DNA from: Pholiota molesta
Lineage: Eukaryota; Basidiomycota; Agaricomycetes; Agaricales; Strophariaceae
DNA: 64,000 nucleotides
NCBI GenBank assembly: GCA_014925825.1
Contig: JACGCK010000071.1
Span: 1-64,000, forward strand
Reading direction: 5' to 3'
The position numbers were made by a program, and so were the translations under genes. Positions 15,488-26,469 of the stretch are shown here, one piece after another. Position 1 is the first letter of the stretch; every line of letters begins with the position of its first letter. Below the pieces are notes generated by a model. The model was not told where the DNA came from. It made no database searches and was given only the letters and a program-made list of their open reading frames with translations.

Positions 15488-17076
15488 GCAGGTTTCCCCC
15501 TGCATGAAGGAATGACTGAAGCATATTACCACAGAACAATATCCTTTCTATCTTGTAGTCGTGTAGTGCACCGATTTTTCGCTGTTTACGTTTTTTTTCT
15601 TGCGAGCTAGTAGCAGCTTGAAGATCGGAACCGTCGATTATGTTGCGTCGCTGTCAGGAGACCTAGCAAGTTCATCAGTGAAAGAGATAGATGTCATGCT
15701 CTCGTACAAGTCGAAGGAGGCTAGGGAATTCGTGAGTAGTATAAAAACCTTGTCTATGCTTAGCTGTACATGCATCTTATCACATCCAAACGAGAAGTAT
15801 AAAGCCAGACGATGCAGCCTGGCCTCATTAACAGACTACCCCGCGCTCAAGTCCAGTGTCCAGTCTTAGATCGGTCTGAGGAAAACAGGTATATTGCCTT
15901 CCAATCTACTTCTGTACTGCCTTGTAGATAGGGTTTTGTACTTCGTGTATTGGCGTTTGCCCTGGCGGTGATCCTGGGATGGTTTTGGTGAGGCCCTACG
16001 GAGGAAGGTACGTCAATAATTCAGTAATCAGAGAAGAGATTAACGGATATGGCGAGAGTCATGCCCAAGAGAATTACGACTGAAAGTAAATGAAGGGCCG
16101 AGACTTACAAGTTTCTCGAACATGCATGCGTTCAGTGTTCGTTCGGGTTTGCGGCAGAGGTAATATTCCTAGCAGCGACAACAATCAGTATCATATAAAT
16201 GCGAGGAGGCCCCACGGCCCAGATACACGTCGATTGCGTTTGGGTTCTGACAAACATAATCCAGAGCAATGGGAACGCATGGCGATGAAATTCAGGAAGC
16301 AAGGATATAAAGACATACATGATTTTTCTTCTCCAGACACTCCCAGTGCGCGTCAAACTGCTTCCCACAGTTCTCTCGCAATTTGGTTATCCTAACAAGT
16401 AAATTGTGAGTACCAAGGAACACTTCCAGACTCTCGATACTCACAGGTCGAGTGCGCACCGCGTCACCTTGCGTCCCTCCTTCAAACAATGCGCAGGGTC
16501 TCGGTTCTCATTCTTGCAAAGAATGAAGTCCTCTAATGTGATTCAAACACGCGAAGAACCAAAGTCTTATTAGATTTCCCAACTCAATAACTGGTTTAGA
16601 TTACAGACGAACCGTTGTACTCTTTGCAGTACGCCCCGATGAAGAAGGCGGCGCTCTTCAAGGGTCCACTGGTCAGACCGACTTCGTCGACATGGGGTAG
16701 GTCTGTAGGAGTGGATGTGGAGGGTGTGGCGCTCATCGTCGACGCCCGGAGAGATGTGTGCTGTATCTTCCAACGGCGGTTGTGTTCGGAGTAGCAGACG
16801 GCAGTGGGAAGAAATTGGCGGAGTTGGAAATAAATCCCCCTTCACTGTTCCACCGTCGCGTCTCTCATTTCGTTCCAACATCAATCCAACAACGGTCTTT
16901 CTATTATCCAAGTCTTTTTTGAGATCTAAAGCCTAGGCCAGGATATCATCAGCCATGAACCACCTACTAGTAAGCGCTCATATGTTTATCATCGAGCCAT
17001 CTAATTTAATCTATCACAGCCTCCTCGTTTCTCCAGAGTATACCATATACAAGTAAAGACTCACAAGCTTACTATC
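15488..17076. other. Intergenic spacer
   Basis: About 1.6 kb without a supported gene. Open frames at 15600-15869 and 16090-16395 (plus) and 16570-16911 (minus) have no family resemblance or convincing splice structure. No repeats seen. Confidence 0.45.
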
Positions 17077-17629
17077 ATGCTATCAGGTCTTGCACCCCCA
17101 ACACCAATAGCAGAACTAAAAGCCGATACTCTTGCTGCCCTTAAATCTGATATCGCACACAACACTCTGGACGTTAAAGCTATGGAGCCGCCGGAGATTG
17201 ACGTCGAAACAGTAGATGACTTCGAGCTCTGTCGTGCCGTCAAAGAAAAAGGAAAACCAACTGGGCAATATGAAGTGCTACCGCCAACGAAAGCTATTCG
17301 CGACTTTGGTCTAGCTGGTTGGGATACCCTATTTTTACAGTTTAAAGATCGTGCCACGGGTAAGCAGATTTTCTTCAAATCGCTATATTCCAAAACCCTT
17401 TGTCTTCGTATCTTACTATGTGGAATCGTTATACAACTCGTCACCCTCATTTCATAACTCAACAGGCGAGCTGAAGCCGATCACATATACTCTTCCTTTG
17501 TTATGGGAAGACGACGATGGAGCATCCTCAACCCGTCCTATTGAAACGGCACCATCAGCTGCGAGTAAGGGCAAACGAAAAGCGGACGACCTTGATGAAG
17601 ACGCAACGATAGAATCTCCTCCAGCGTGA
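17077..17629 (+). CDS. Small unknown protein (148 aa)
   Basis: Two exons, 17077-17359 and 17466-17629, join in phase across a 106-bp GTAAGC...CAACAG intron. The first 100 residues are a compact acidic domain (ELCRAVKEKGKPTGQYEVLP, AIRDFGLAGWDTLFLQFKD). The tail has an acidic patch (WEDDD), then KGKRKADD, a plausible nuclear localisation signal, and a second acidic stretch. I do not recognise the family. The splice fit and even composition make a real gene likely. Confidence 0.65.
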
Positions 17630-17990
17630 ATCATTCGATAATTTTAAAAGAACGCTCCAGGAAACGAGATATACATACCCATAATATGCAAGTGCTGTCG
17701 TCGTGCAAATTGCACATGCTGAGAATCCTTCAAACAGCCGAATTGCCTCTTATCCATGCCAATAGCTGCGGATGTCCAAACTATAACAAAATTAAATATA
17801 CTATCCTGGTCTAAACTCAAATATCTGGCAGTCCATCGTCAGCTCTTGAATTAGTTTTATAACACCCACTGAATCCTCAATGACTTCAATACGAGTTGCA
17901 CAAACAAGTTACTAATCGCTGAATACATAACTTCGCAAAAATACAAGATATAAAAAATAGGTTACATGGCAACACAGCGAAAGACAATGC

Positions 17991-19440
17991 TTATTTCCTT
18001 GCCCTCGTAGAACGTCGTGGCTCCAGACTTTCCTCAGGCCCTTCAAGCACTTCTGCATTGCGCTTTCGTTTGCCCGCTTTGCTTTTTGGCTGCACAAAGT
18101 CAGCTTCTTCCACTATCGTCTCTTCTTTCTCCTCTTCGAGCTCTTCTACTTCTTCTTTTGGAGCGGCCACTTTAGATTTTCTCGTGGCCTTCTTCTTAGC
18201 AGGAGCTTTATCTTGTGGTTCCGCATCATCAGCGCCAGATTTGGGGCGCTTAGCGTTTTTCTTCGGTCGGCTTCCTGGCTCTTTCCAGCCACCTCTATCA
18301 GCCAGCTGTTCTATAGTTTTCCACGCATCCTCCTGGACGCGTTGGACGCTAAGCCGTCCGCGGGTCACCAGATCCATATCTGCACACCAGAATATAAGTA
18401 TAGTCAACAACGGTGTCGCATTTGAAATCCATGGAATAGCGCGTACTTTTGATGGCCTGCACACCCGCGCGGCCAATATACGCAATCTCTTCGGGAATAC
18501 CTGAGGGCTGTGTGTCGGCGATCATGCGCAGCAGGGAGAGGGGCACGAAGTTCTTGGCGCGGGCGCTGAATGTCAGGTCGACCATGAACCATTTGGGGGC
18601 TTCTGAGTTGGATTTCTATGTAGAGTACGCTCTGAGTTGGTCGGTGTGGATGGGGCATGGGTGGGGGCACGCACAGGATCGTAGTATGGATGCGACCTGG
18701 AAACGGAGTGTTAGGTGTGTATGTGGTGTTTCAAGGAAACTGGTATAACTTACGCGTCCCATGCTGTGTCTGTGCGCGTGGAACCATGTCAGAATACCAG
18801 ATAAGATAGAGAATTTCATAAACTTACAATCCGGATAAGCTTCTTTAGAGACCTTCGTCACGAACACGCACGTATGAGCCGCGGAATGTTGCTTCGCACG
18901 ATAAATCGGGTCATCGCACCTTTGCGAACGCAGCAACACCTGTATAAGAATTAACGATACGTTCTATCATATACCAAATGCCTAAATGTACCTGGCACTT
19001 TGCAATTGGAATGATAGAAAAGCGCCTGGATTCAAGAAAGCGTAGGTCAGCTCAAGGGTTTCGAAGAGACACAATTGGCCAGTGGGTTGACCTTGTCTCC
19101 TTCCTTCATCTCTTTCATCAAATTACGCGCCTCGTAGTTCCTCACGCCTTCCCATGGGGAAGTCCCGATAGTCTGGAAGTCATCCACACTGAACTGTTAT
19201 CCGTAGATTAGCAGGTGAAATGAAGTAACGACATTCAATGCGAAGATACGATATACGGCCTCTCAGACACGCGTCAATACGTGAACAGAGAATACAGAGT
19301 GTCCGATATACAGAGACTATGTTCTAGAAATCCAAGTAAACGCGACGAGACTCAAAGGACTTCCAGCAACCCACCTTGACATCTTTTCCTTTGACGACGC
19401 GCGAGTCGGGTTCCGCTTTCAAAAGCCAGTATTTTGACAT
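17991..19440 (-). CDS. EVE-domain protein, THYN1-like
   Basis: EVE domains belong to the PUA/YTH-like fold and are thought to read modified bases; human THYN1 is the nearest well-known relative. The ATG at 19440 opens MSKYWLLKAEPDSRVVKGKD. Further exons give FSVDDFQTIGTSPWEGVRNY, ALFYHSNCKVPGVAAFAKV, SKEAYPD, TAWDASHPYYDP, PKWFMVDLTFSARAKNFVPL and MDLVTRGRLSVQRV, which together cover a complete EVE domain. About seven introns are needed, one large (about 180 bp, after exon 1). The C-terminal 110 residues are a lysine-rich and acidic tail (KKNAKRPKSG, EEVEELEEEKEE, GKRKRNAE) ending RRSTRARK, so nuclear and nucleic-acid associated. The 5' half was duplicated to 20.86-21.64 kb. Confidence 0.9.
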
Positions 19441-20540
19441 GCTGGAGGACATCCCGTGTGGTTGGCTGCAATATTTGCGTAGCTGCGCTGCGCAGCCGGA
19501 CAAGGTCTTCCAGTAGAAGGGTCTGAGAGGTATATTGGCGGTATACTTAGGTTCAAGTTGCGGTATGTACATTGTATTCAGTATTGATCGTGCGTCCAAT
19601 TCAGGCTGAGGTAGCACGTGACAGAGATCCCTGAGCTAATAATAGACGGCCGACACTTGCACTTGCGCCGCGCCGCGGCGGCCCCAACTCTCTTGAATCT
19701 TCCCATCTTTGAGGAGCGCGTTTGGCCGTGAACCTCTTTCTCCACCTCCATCCACAGGTGCTGCTCTTCCCCCTTTTCCTTCACTCTTATCCTGCTTTCA
19801 AGGCTTCTAAGCCATCCAAGTCCCGAACAACCGAGTGGATTGCCGTGGTGCTCTAGCTACAAACATGGGTTTTCGCGAGCCCTTCCCCCCGTCAGCGCAC
19901 AACTTTCCCGGTCGTTACTCATTCCTTGATCCCTATCCTCGAACTCAGCATCCCATGCTTCACACAGCTCCACTCCAGGCAATGATCTTCACAATGGTGG
20001 GTTGTTCAGAATCGTACGTGACAGAGTGTACGCCCGTCCTGTAAGTATAAATTCTATAGGAGTCCCCGGCCTCGTCGTAAAAGTCGTAATTCCACCTCTG
20101 GGAAATGTCGATCCGCAGCTCGTGGTTGTAATAGCCAAGATGATTCATGGAGAGGCTGTACCACTTGATGTCGAATATGTCTCTGACACGCTGCGCGGGC
20201 TTCTTCCAGGAGTCATCATTCCTGGTGTACGGCCAGTAGATAGGGTTGTCGCCAGTGCTGTGTACGATCTCCATGATGGGTTTTCCGCCACTCCCGAGTC
20301 TCTTGCCGTCTCCAAGTCCGGAAATGCTGTCAAGAGATCCCTCTGGGGGCCCTTGCTTGCTCGCACCCAAGAGGTCCTTGACTTCCTGCTCGCTCAGGTC
20401 GGGGTATTCGGACCTGAGCACTCCAACGCGGTACTTCTTCCCGTTCTTGCTCGTGGATTCGTGCCAGTACATCTCGCTATCGTCGACCTGTGGCGCACGA
20501 CCAGCCTCAGATGTCGAATCGGCTTCGGCCATTGTGGGTG
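18690..20540. repeat. Segmental duplication, copy A
   Basis: This stretch, from an EVE-gene exon to the 5' end of the 190-aa gene, is repeated in the same order and orientation at 20862-22660. Shared landmarks are the EVE exons, the spacer carrying ATGGGTTTTCGCGAG (19864 and 21962), and the downstream gene. Copy A keeps both genes whole. Confidence 0.88.
19960..20532 (-). CDS. Unknown 190-aa protein, copy A of a duplicated pair
   Basis: A single open frame from an ATG at 20532. I do not recognise the family. The N-terminal half contains SEMYWHESTSKNGKKYRVGV and YPDLSEQEVKDLLG. The C-terminal half is rich in Tyr, Trp and Asp (NPIYWPYTRNDDSWKKPAQR, WNYDFYDEAGDSYRIYTY) and looks like a beta-rich domain. 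No signal peptide or membrane segment. It lies just upstream of the EVE gene on the same strand. Conservation with the copy at 22066-22770 across most of the length shows both were kept as coding sequences after duplication. Confidence 0.75.
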   Translation of the reverse strand: MAEADSTSEAGRAPQVDDSEMYWHESTSKNGKKYRVGVLRSEYPDLSEQEVKDLLGASKQGPPEGSLDSISGLGDGKRLGSGGKPIMEIVHSTGDNPIYWPYTRNDDSWKKPAQRVRDIFDIKWYSLSMNHLGYYNHELRIDISQRWNYDFYDEAGDSYRIYTYRTGVHSVTYDSEQPTIVKIIAWSGAV

Positions 20541-20861
20541 GTAGGTTGGGGAAACGAGGATGCTGTGATAGATTGAATTAGATGGCTTGATGATGAACAT
20601 ATGAGCGCTTACCAAGTGGTTTATGGCTGATGATATCGTAACTTAGCCTTAAGATCTCAAAAAAAGACTTGATAATAGAAAGACGTTGTTGGAACGAAAT
20701 GGGAGATGCGACGGTGGAACAGTGAAGGGGAATTAATTTTATCGATCAGAAAACTGATAACATCTGCAATTCCCAGAGAGTAGCGCCTCGTGGCGGTGAG
20801 TAGATATAGAGTTACCTCTCTACTTTGCTTTTCTGTTGTAACTTGGCAGCCTCTACCCATT

Positions 20862-21640
20862 CTATGGATGGGACCTTGAAACGGACTGTTAGTTGCATGT
20901 TTATGTGGTGTTTCAAGCAAGCTAGTATAACTTACGCATCCCATGCTGTGTCTGTGCGCTTGGAACCATGTCAGGATACCGGATAAAATAGAGAATTATC
21001 ATAAACTTACAATCTGGGTATGTCTCTTTGGAGACCTTCGTTACGAATGTACATGTACGAGCCGAATATAACTTCGAATGACGAAGCAGGCCCTCGCACC
21101 TTTGCGAACGCAGAAACACCTGTATATGAATCAACATGACTTTCCTCCATATACCAAATGCCTAAATGTACCTAGTACTTTGCAATTAGAATGATAGAAA
21201 AGCGCCTGGAAATTGAATCAAGAGAGCGTACTACTTCAGCTCAAGGGGAAGCAATTGGGCCGGGAAGCTGACCTTGTCTCCTTCCTTCATCTCCTTCATC
21301 AGATTGCGTGCCTCGTAATTCCTCACTCCTTCCCATGGGGAGGTCCCGATAGTCTGGAAGTCATCCACACTAAACTGTTATTCGTAGATTAGCAGGTGAA
21401 AGGAGGTAACGACATGCAGTGCAAAAACGCGATATATGGCCTCTCAGACACGCGTCAATAAGCGAATAGGGAATACAGAATGTCCGATATGCAGATACTA
21501 AGCCTTATAGAACCCAAGCAAACCTAAGTCAACGCGACGAGACTCAGAGAACTTCCAGCAACCCACCTTGACATCTTTCCCTTTAACGACGCGCGAGTCG
21601 GGTTCCACTTTCAAAAGCCAGTATTTTGACGTGCTGGAGG
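20862..21640 (-). pseudogene. Truncated EVE-domain (THYN1-like) gene copy
   Basis: Duplicate of the 5' half of the EVE gene at 17991-19440. The exon encoding KYWLLKxEPDSRVVKGKD is present near 21572-21638, but the start codon has changed from ATG to ACG. The exon encoding SVDDFQTIGTSPWEGVRNYE (near 21270-21370) is intact and splice sites remain. The gene stops at about 20862, so the second half of the EVE domain and the whole basic tail are missing. It cannot make a complete EVE domain. Confidence 0.85.
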
Positions 21641-22660
21641 ATATTCCGGCGTGTATTTGGCTGCAGTATCTGCGAACTGTGCTTCGCAGCCGGCCAAGGT
21701 CGTCCAGTAGAAGGGTGTGAGAGGTATATTGACGGTATACTTAGGTTCAAGTTGCGATGTATTGATCGTGCGTCCAATTCAGGCAGTGATCCTCTGAGCT
21801 AATAATAGACGGCCGACACTTGCGCCGCGCCGCGGCGTTCCTCGACCTCTTTCCATCTGTGCTCTTCCGCACTGCCTTTTCCTTCACTCTGCTTTCTCGG
21901 CTTCTAAGCCGTCCAATTTTTAACAAACTGGGTGGATTGCCGTCGTACTCTAGCTACAAATATGGGTTTTCGCGAGGCCCTTCCCCCCATCCAGTGTCCA
22001 CACACGACTTTCCCGATCGTTACTCATCCCTTGATTCCCTATCCTAGAACTCAGCAGCCCATGCTTCACACAGCTGCACTCCAAGCAATGATTTTCTCAA
22101 TGGTGGGCTTGTCAGAATCGTACGTGACCGAGTGTGTGCCCGTCGTGAGAGTATAAATTCTATAGTAGTCCCCGGTCTCGTCGTAAAAGTCGTAATTCCA
22201 GTCCTGGGTAATGTCAATCCACAGCTTGTAGTCGTACCAGCCGCCAAAATTTTTGCAGAGGCAGTACTGCTTGATGTCGAACAAGTCAATGACACGCTGG
22301 GCGGGCTTCTTCCAGGAGTCGTCGTTCCCGGTGTACGGCCAGTAGATATTGTCGTTGCCAGTAGTGTGCGTGATCTTCGCTTTCAAGCCTGTCGCAAGTA
22401 TCTCGCCGTCTCCAAGTCCAAGTCCGGCGGTGATGTCGAATGATTTCTCTGGGGGCCCTTTCCTAGGCGCCGACATGAGGTCCTTGACTTCCTGCTCGCT
22501 CAGGTCGGGGAAGTCGGACTTTTGCACTCCGATGCGGTACTTCTTCCCGTTCTTGCTCGTGGCTTCGTGCCAGTACATCTCGCTATCGTCGACCTGTGGT
22601 ACACGACCAGCTGGTATCTTTGGTACAGGGACGTCCGCTGTGACTTTCCCCAACAACGGA
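20862..22660. repeat. Segmental duplication, copy B
   Basis: Second copy of the 18690-20540 segment. The left break is sharp: homology with the EVE gene ends at about 20862, inside the exon that reads SHPYYDP in copy A. The two copies are separated by about 320 bp of unrelated sequence (20541-20861). Confidence 0.88.
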
Positions 22661-22770
22661 CATTAATTATTGCATGAACAGACTGATCACAGAGTGATGG
22701 ACAACCCACCTCCTGCAGCATGATGGTCAATAACGTTGCCGATGTCGTTGTTGTTAGTGAAGATAGACAT
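22066..22770 (-). CDS. Unknown protein, copy B of the duplicated pair (212 aa)
   Basis: Paralogue of the 190-aa protein at 19960-20532. The long open frame has no suitable ATG of its own. A first exon at 22770-22710 (MSIFTNNNDIGNVIDHHAAG) joins in phase across a 66-bp intron to the exon 22643-22066, giving 212 aa. The shared body includes SEMYWHEATSKNGKKYRIGV, FPDLSEQEVKDLM, NIYWPYTGNDDSWKKPAQRV and WNYDFYDETGDYYRIYT. The N-terminus differs from copy A, so the two copies use different first exons. Function unknown. Confidence 0.75.
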
Positions 22771-22944
22771 GTTTGTGGGAGCAATGGGAGATGCATTGGG
22801 AGGGAAAAGCGAGCTTTTATGTACAAGTGTGGAATCTTGTGGAATCTGTAGCATGTGTGCCCGCACAGACTTTCCTCGGGATCCGTCCACATGCCTTCCG
22901 CAAATGGCAATGCTCTATGTATTCCGCAGCGCACAGGTGACCGT

Positions 22945-23312
22945 CCCCTCCAAAAGAGGATGCTGGTGGGCGTCTATTGAGGATTTAGACGCCCGCTGAC
23001 ATTTGGCCGACATCTTTTTAGAGCGGCTGGGCACGAGGCTACCTCAGCCATGATGCCGGCGGGCGTCTATCGAGGATTCAGACGCCGGCGACATCCTCTT
23101 TTAGAGGGGCTGGCACGAGGCTACCTCGGCCATGATGCCGGCGGGCGTCTATCGAGGATTTAGACGCCCGCGACATCCTCTTTTAAGGGGGGCTGGTCAC
23201 AAGGCTACCTCGGCCAGGATGCCGGCGGGCGTCTTTCGAGGATTTAGACGCCCGCCGACGTTTGGCCGACATCCTCTTTTAGAGAGGCTGGTCACCAGGC
23301 TACCTCGGCCTC
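22945..23312. repeat. Array of four double-hairpin repeats
   Basis: Four direct repeats with GGGCGTCT starting at 22968, 23061, 23143 and 23227 (spacings 93, 82, 84 bp). Each unit contains a palindrome of the form GGGCGTCTA...TAGACGCCC around a nine-base loop, and most also contain CGAGG-CTA-CCTCG. Units 1 and 4 carry an extra segment of about 11 bp (CATTTGGC or CGTTTGGC). The left edge (22946-22960) holds an inverted copy of the CATCCTCTTTT segment that ends each unit, and a degenerate partial unit follows at 23310. This may be a small non-autonomous element or a structured satellite. Confidence 0.88.
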
Positions 23313-23648
23313 TCCGCCCGTCTATTTATTGAGATAGCCCAGAGTCAGTAGTACTATTTTAATTGACATAGTGTGGAATCAGAATATACAGCATGACCCA
23401 TATGTACCACCGACATCCAAAGAGAATTCTATGCAAGTTATGTTGAAAAGTCAGGCCAGCATGCGATGCTTGGGAGCGCGTACTTACCAGTCACATATTT
23501 ACAAGATCCTCCGCTTGCACCGCCAGTAATCATCCTTCTTCTTTCCGTTATTTGAAAACAATGATGTATCTCTGTCACCGCGTCGATCATGGGCACACGA
23601 GGTACATTTGCCTTTTGGCGCCAATGATACAGCTGCGCACTGGCCGAC

Positions 23649-23985
23649 ATGCGCAGTCAGTTCAGTGTCAATATCCGTGACCCGGATACTGGGGAAGCAG
23701 TACGCCTCCGAGCCCAAGACAAGGAATGGGAATTCATCCTCAAGTTCGAAGATTCCAATGGTGATTTGGGTGGTGTCGCGTTACTAAACGAAGCCATTGC
23801 GAGGCTCTCAAGGTCTGTGTGGTTTCCGATACTCCCGATTCCGCTACGCTTGTGCCTCTTGGTATCATTCACATGGCTCAAGACGGTTATTCGCAATATT
23901 GTTCCCAACCTCGGCTCTACACTGTCCGATTTGACCTTGAAAACATCCCGTAATATTTCTTATAATTTGTACTTGAATTGATATC
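23649..23985 (+). CDS. Possible small unknown gene, frame uncertain
   Basis: From an ATG at 23649 the frame reads MRSQFSVNIRDPDTGEAVRL and KEWEFILKFEDSNGDLGG. After about 23800 another frame looks more protein-like (CVVSDTPDSATLVPLGI, RLYTVRFDLENIP, stop near 23952). An unrecognised intron or a one-base error could join them. No family recognised. It could be a gene remnant. Confidence 0.3.
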
Positions 23986-24276
23986 GCTTTACCAGACTGT
24001 AATATTTGCATCAATATGTAGTAGTAATACGAGCTAAACATGATAGTCACCTCTTGCTTGGATTTGCGGCGTAACGAGTTGTACCAGCTTGCCCTAATTA
24101 AATGTTGAGCGTAAGTTGCAAGTCAACCTACCGAATCAGAAATATCATGGGTAGTATGTACGCTGGATATGCATATAGATCCGAGCACGCAAAGGTTTTC
24201 GGCCCAGTCTCCGTTAGTAAACGTGGACAGGATAAGGAACGCCTCCAGAGATGGTTTATTCGATATGGGCGGTCCT

Positions 24277-24731
24277 TCATACAGGTTTGGTTAGGCGACA
24301 GCACTGATTGGGAGGAGAAAAGAAAACCGACGCGAGGGAGCCATGGATATACTCAGTGGGTATAAGCTCGCTAGAGTATAAATGAGATTGTTTGCATAAG
24401 ATTGTGTTTGAATAAATAGGAAATAAGCAAGATATTTGAATGGAACAGCAAGGCTTGAGGCCCCTTGCGGCCTTCCTTTTTCCACTTTGACCTTGTCCTC
24501 CTCCCATTCTCTCTTTAAATCCATTGTCAGATCCCCGAACAGAACGGTAGAGAAGAAGAAACCACTTACTTGAGCGCTGCTTCTCTGCGTCCTGAAACCC
24601 GTAAAATTCCTCCGTCTCCTTCTGGTGGCCCCGAATCCGCGCAGCCTCGGCTGAATGCTGGAATCGCGTGCCCGCCATGCCGCCTCCATCCGTACGTGCC
24701 TCCGCGCGTCACAACGTGAGCCCATCCTCAT
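24277..24731 (-). CDS. Possible small unknown gene
   Basis: A minus-strand frame beginning near 24678 reads MAGTRFQHSAEAARIRGHQK and ETEEFYGFQDAEKQRSS, then meets a good donor (GTAAGTGG near 24568). A downstream exon near 24400-24515 could follow. Charged, helical composition; no family recognised. Weak support. Confidence 0.3.
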
Positions 24732-24959
24732 TCACCACGGCCCCTCGGAACAGATACACAGTCTCTCAGTCTTGCGACACCGTCGCGTCAAAGGTTATGC
24801 ACAAAAACAACACATAGCACGCGGTCCGCAAAACCCAGATAGATCCTCATTGGAAACCCAAGCCGAGATGCTCAGGCGTCAGCAGCGTATGCTAGTAGCC
24901 TCAGATGCAAAGAACGGTTGGAGGACGAACACAGGTGGCCATCTAAAGTGACACAAACT

Positions 24960-26469
24960 TGACAAGAGCGGACAAACCGCGCGCAACGCAAGCGCAACGG
25001 GCGTGTCACGCTTGAGCACTGTCACTCCTCCCAAATCGGATTCGGCAACTCAAACCCGGAGCCGAAAGAAACGCGTGACTCCTGTCCCTGATCGATTGAT
25101 CATCAATCACTATCAGTCCGCTGACCGCGCTAAGATTAGGACCACGATCACGATCGGCGTGATGGCAATGGGTGGGCAAATCAAAACCCCTCTAAATTTA
25201 AATTAGCGATTACGCCCTTGCCCTTATCCATCCACAGCCGCTATGATTAAGAGGAGTAGCACCGCGCGCCTCGAGGCTCGCACCGGCTAAAAGGTAATAC
25301 AAGGCCTACCTCTCATACTTACCACAATGTCACCCCGCACAAGTATATCATGTACATCCTTGCAAAGCCGTCCGTCATCAAACAACAACCAGAACCAAAA
25401 AATCCAGAGCAGCACATCGAGACGAGGGGAGGGGAGCGGGAGAAAGGTATAATAATTCGATATCAATTCACAGCTACAACGTAACAACAAAACGAGGAGG
25501 GGAAGGTTCTGATCCGAGAAACAACAAACAAATGATTGCAACAAAAAGGAAAAAGCGTGGACATTGGACATTGGACAATATCAAAAAGGAAGAAGGAAGA
25601 GGAAGAGCGGAACCAAATTTTTTTTTCGTCATCTCTTTTGAAGTTTTTTTTCAGCCCAACGGCGGGCGGGATGCTGCGGGATGGGAACGGGGGGATTTCG
25701 TAGCGTATGTATGTAGGATAACGGGGTGATAATAAATGTCACAGTGGCGAGGCGAGAGGAGGGGCATCGGAATAAGGAGGACGATGGAATTCGTATGTAG
25801 ATGCAAAACATCGATAACGAAAAGCGCACACAGAAACTAAAACAAACAAACAAACAAACGAAAAAAAAAATGTAGGACTAGAAACATAGTTTATACGGAT
25901 GGGGACACACACGACGAAAGAGGCTGACAAAACAAGAACGCATGACTATAGACTGAGCGAGGTGGTAAAAGGAAAAAAAGGAGGACAGGGAAAACGACTA
26001 TCGTATCGGGGTGGAATCATAGACTGCGGACGAGAAGCGATGGGGACAGTTCGAGGCGGAACGAAATGGTGGGAAGATGGGTGGCGAGGCGGACCCGCCG
26101 CTGATCATCATGCCCAATGGATGGCAGGCATGTGGTCATAACAGGCGAATCCTCAATCATCGGAGGGGAAAAAAAGGAAGAATAGGACTGGGAACGAAGT
26201 CGAAACATAACCAAAAAAAAAGAGGAAAGATTGAGCGAAATAATAATCAACCCAATCCAACCCATAATACGTGCAGATTTAGCGTGATGGTGATCTAATA
26301 TTAAGAGAACATGAATAGAGGCACACAGAAACGAAGGTGAACTTTTGAGGAGGACAGAGGCAAAACCACAAAGAAAAGAAAAAAAAAAAAAAAAAAAAAG
26401 AAAAGAGAAACTAGTTCGCGCATCTCTTCCGAGACACAACATCACCTCCAAGGGCGGCGGCAACACCCC
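24960..26469. other. Purine-rich strand-asymmetric tract, probable 3' region of the RRM gene
   Basis: From about 25330 to 26460 the plus strand is strongly enriched in A and G, including an A21 run at 26379-26399 and (AAAC)n near 25840-25860. Read as RNA from the neighbouring minus-strand RRM gene this would be U/C-rich. No supported gene lies here. From 24960 to 25330 nothing notable was seen. Confidence 0.55.

Noticed and set aside
22945..23312. CRISPR-like array
   Set aside because: The organism is a eukaryote, and the repeats are near-continuous tandem units with palindromes, without unique spacers.
22945..23312. Helitron 3' end or MITE
   Set aside because: Hairpins are present, but I could not find a CTRR end, a clear insertion site or terminal inverted repeats with target-site duplication, so no class is assigned.
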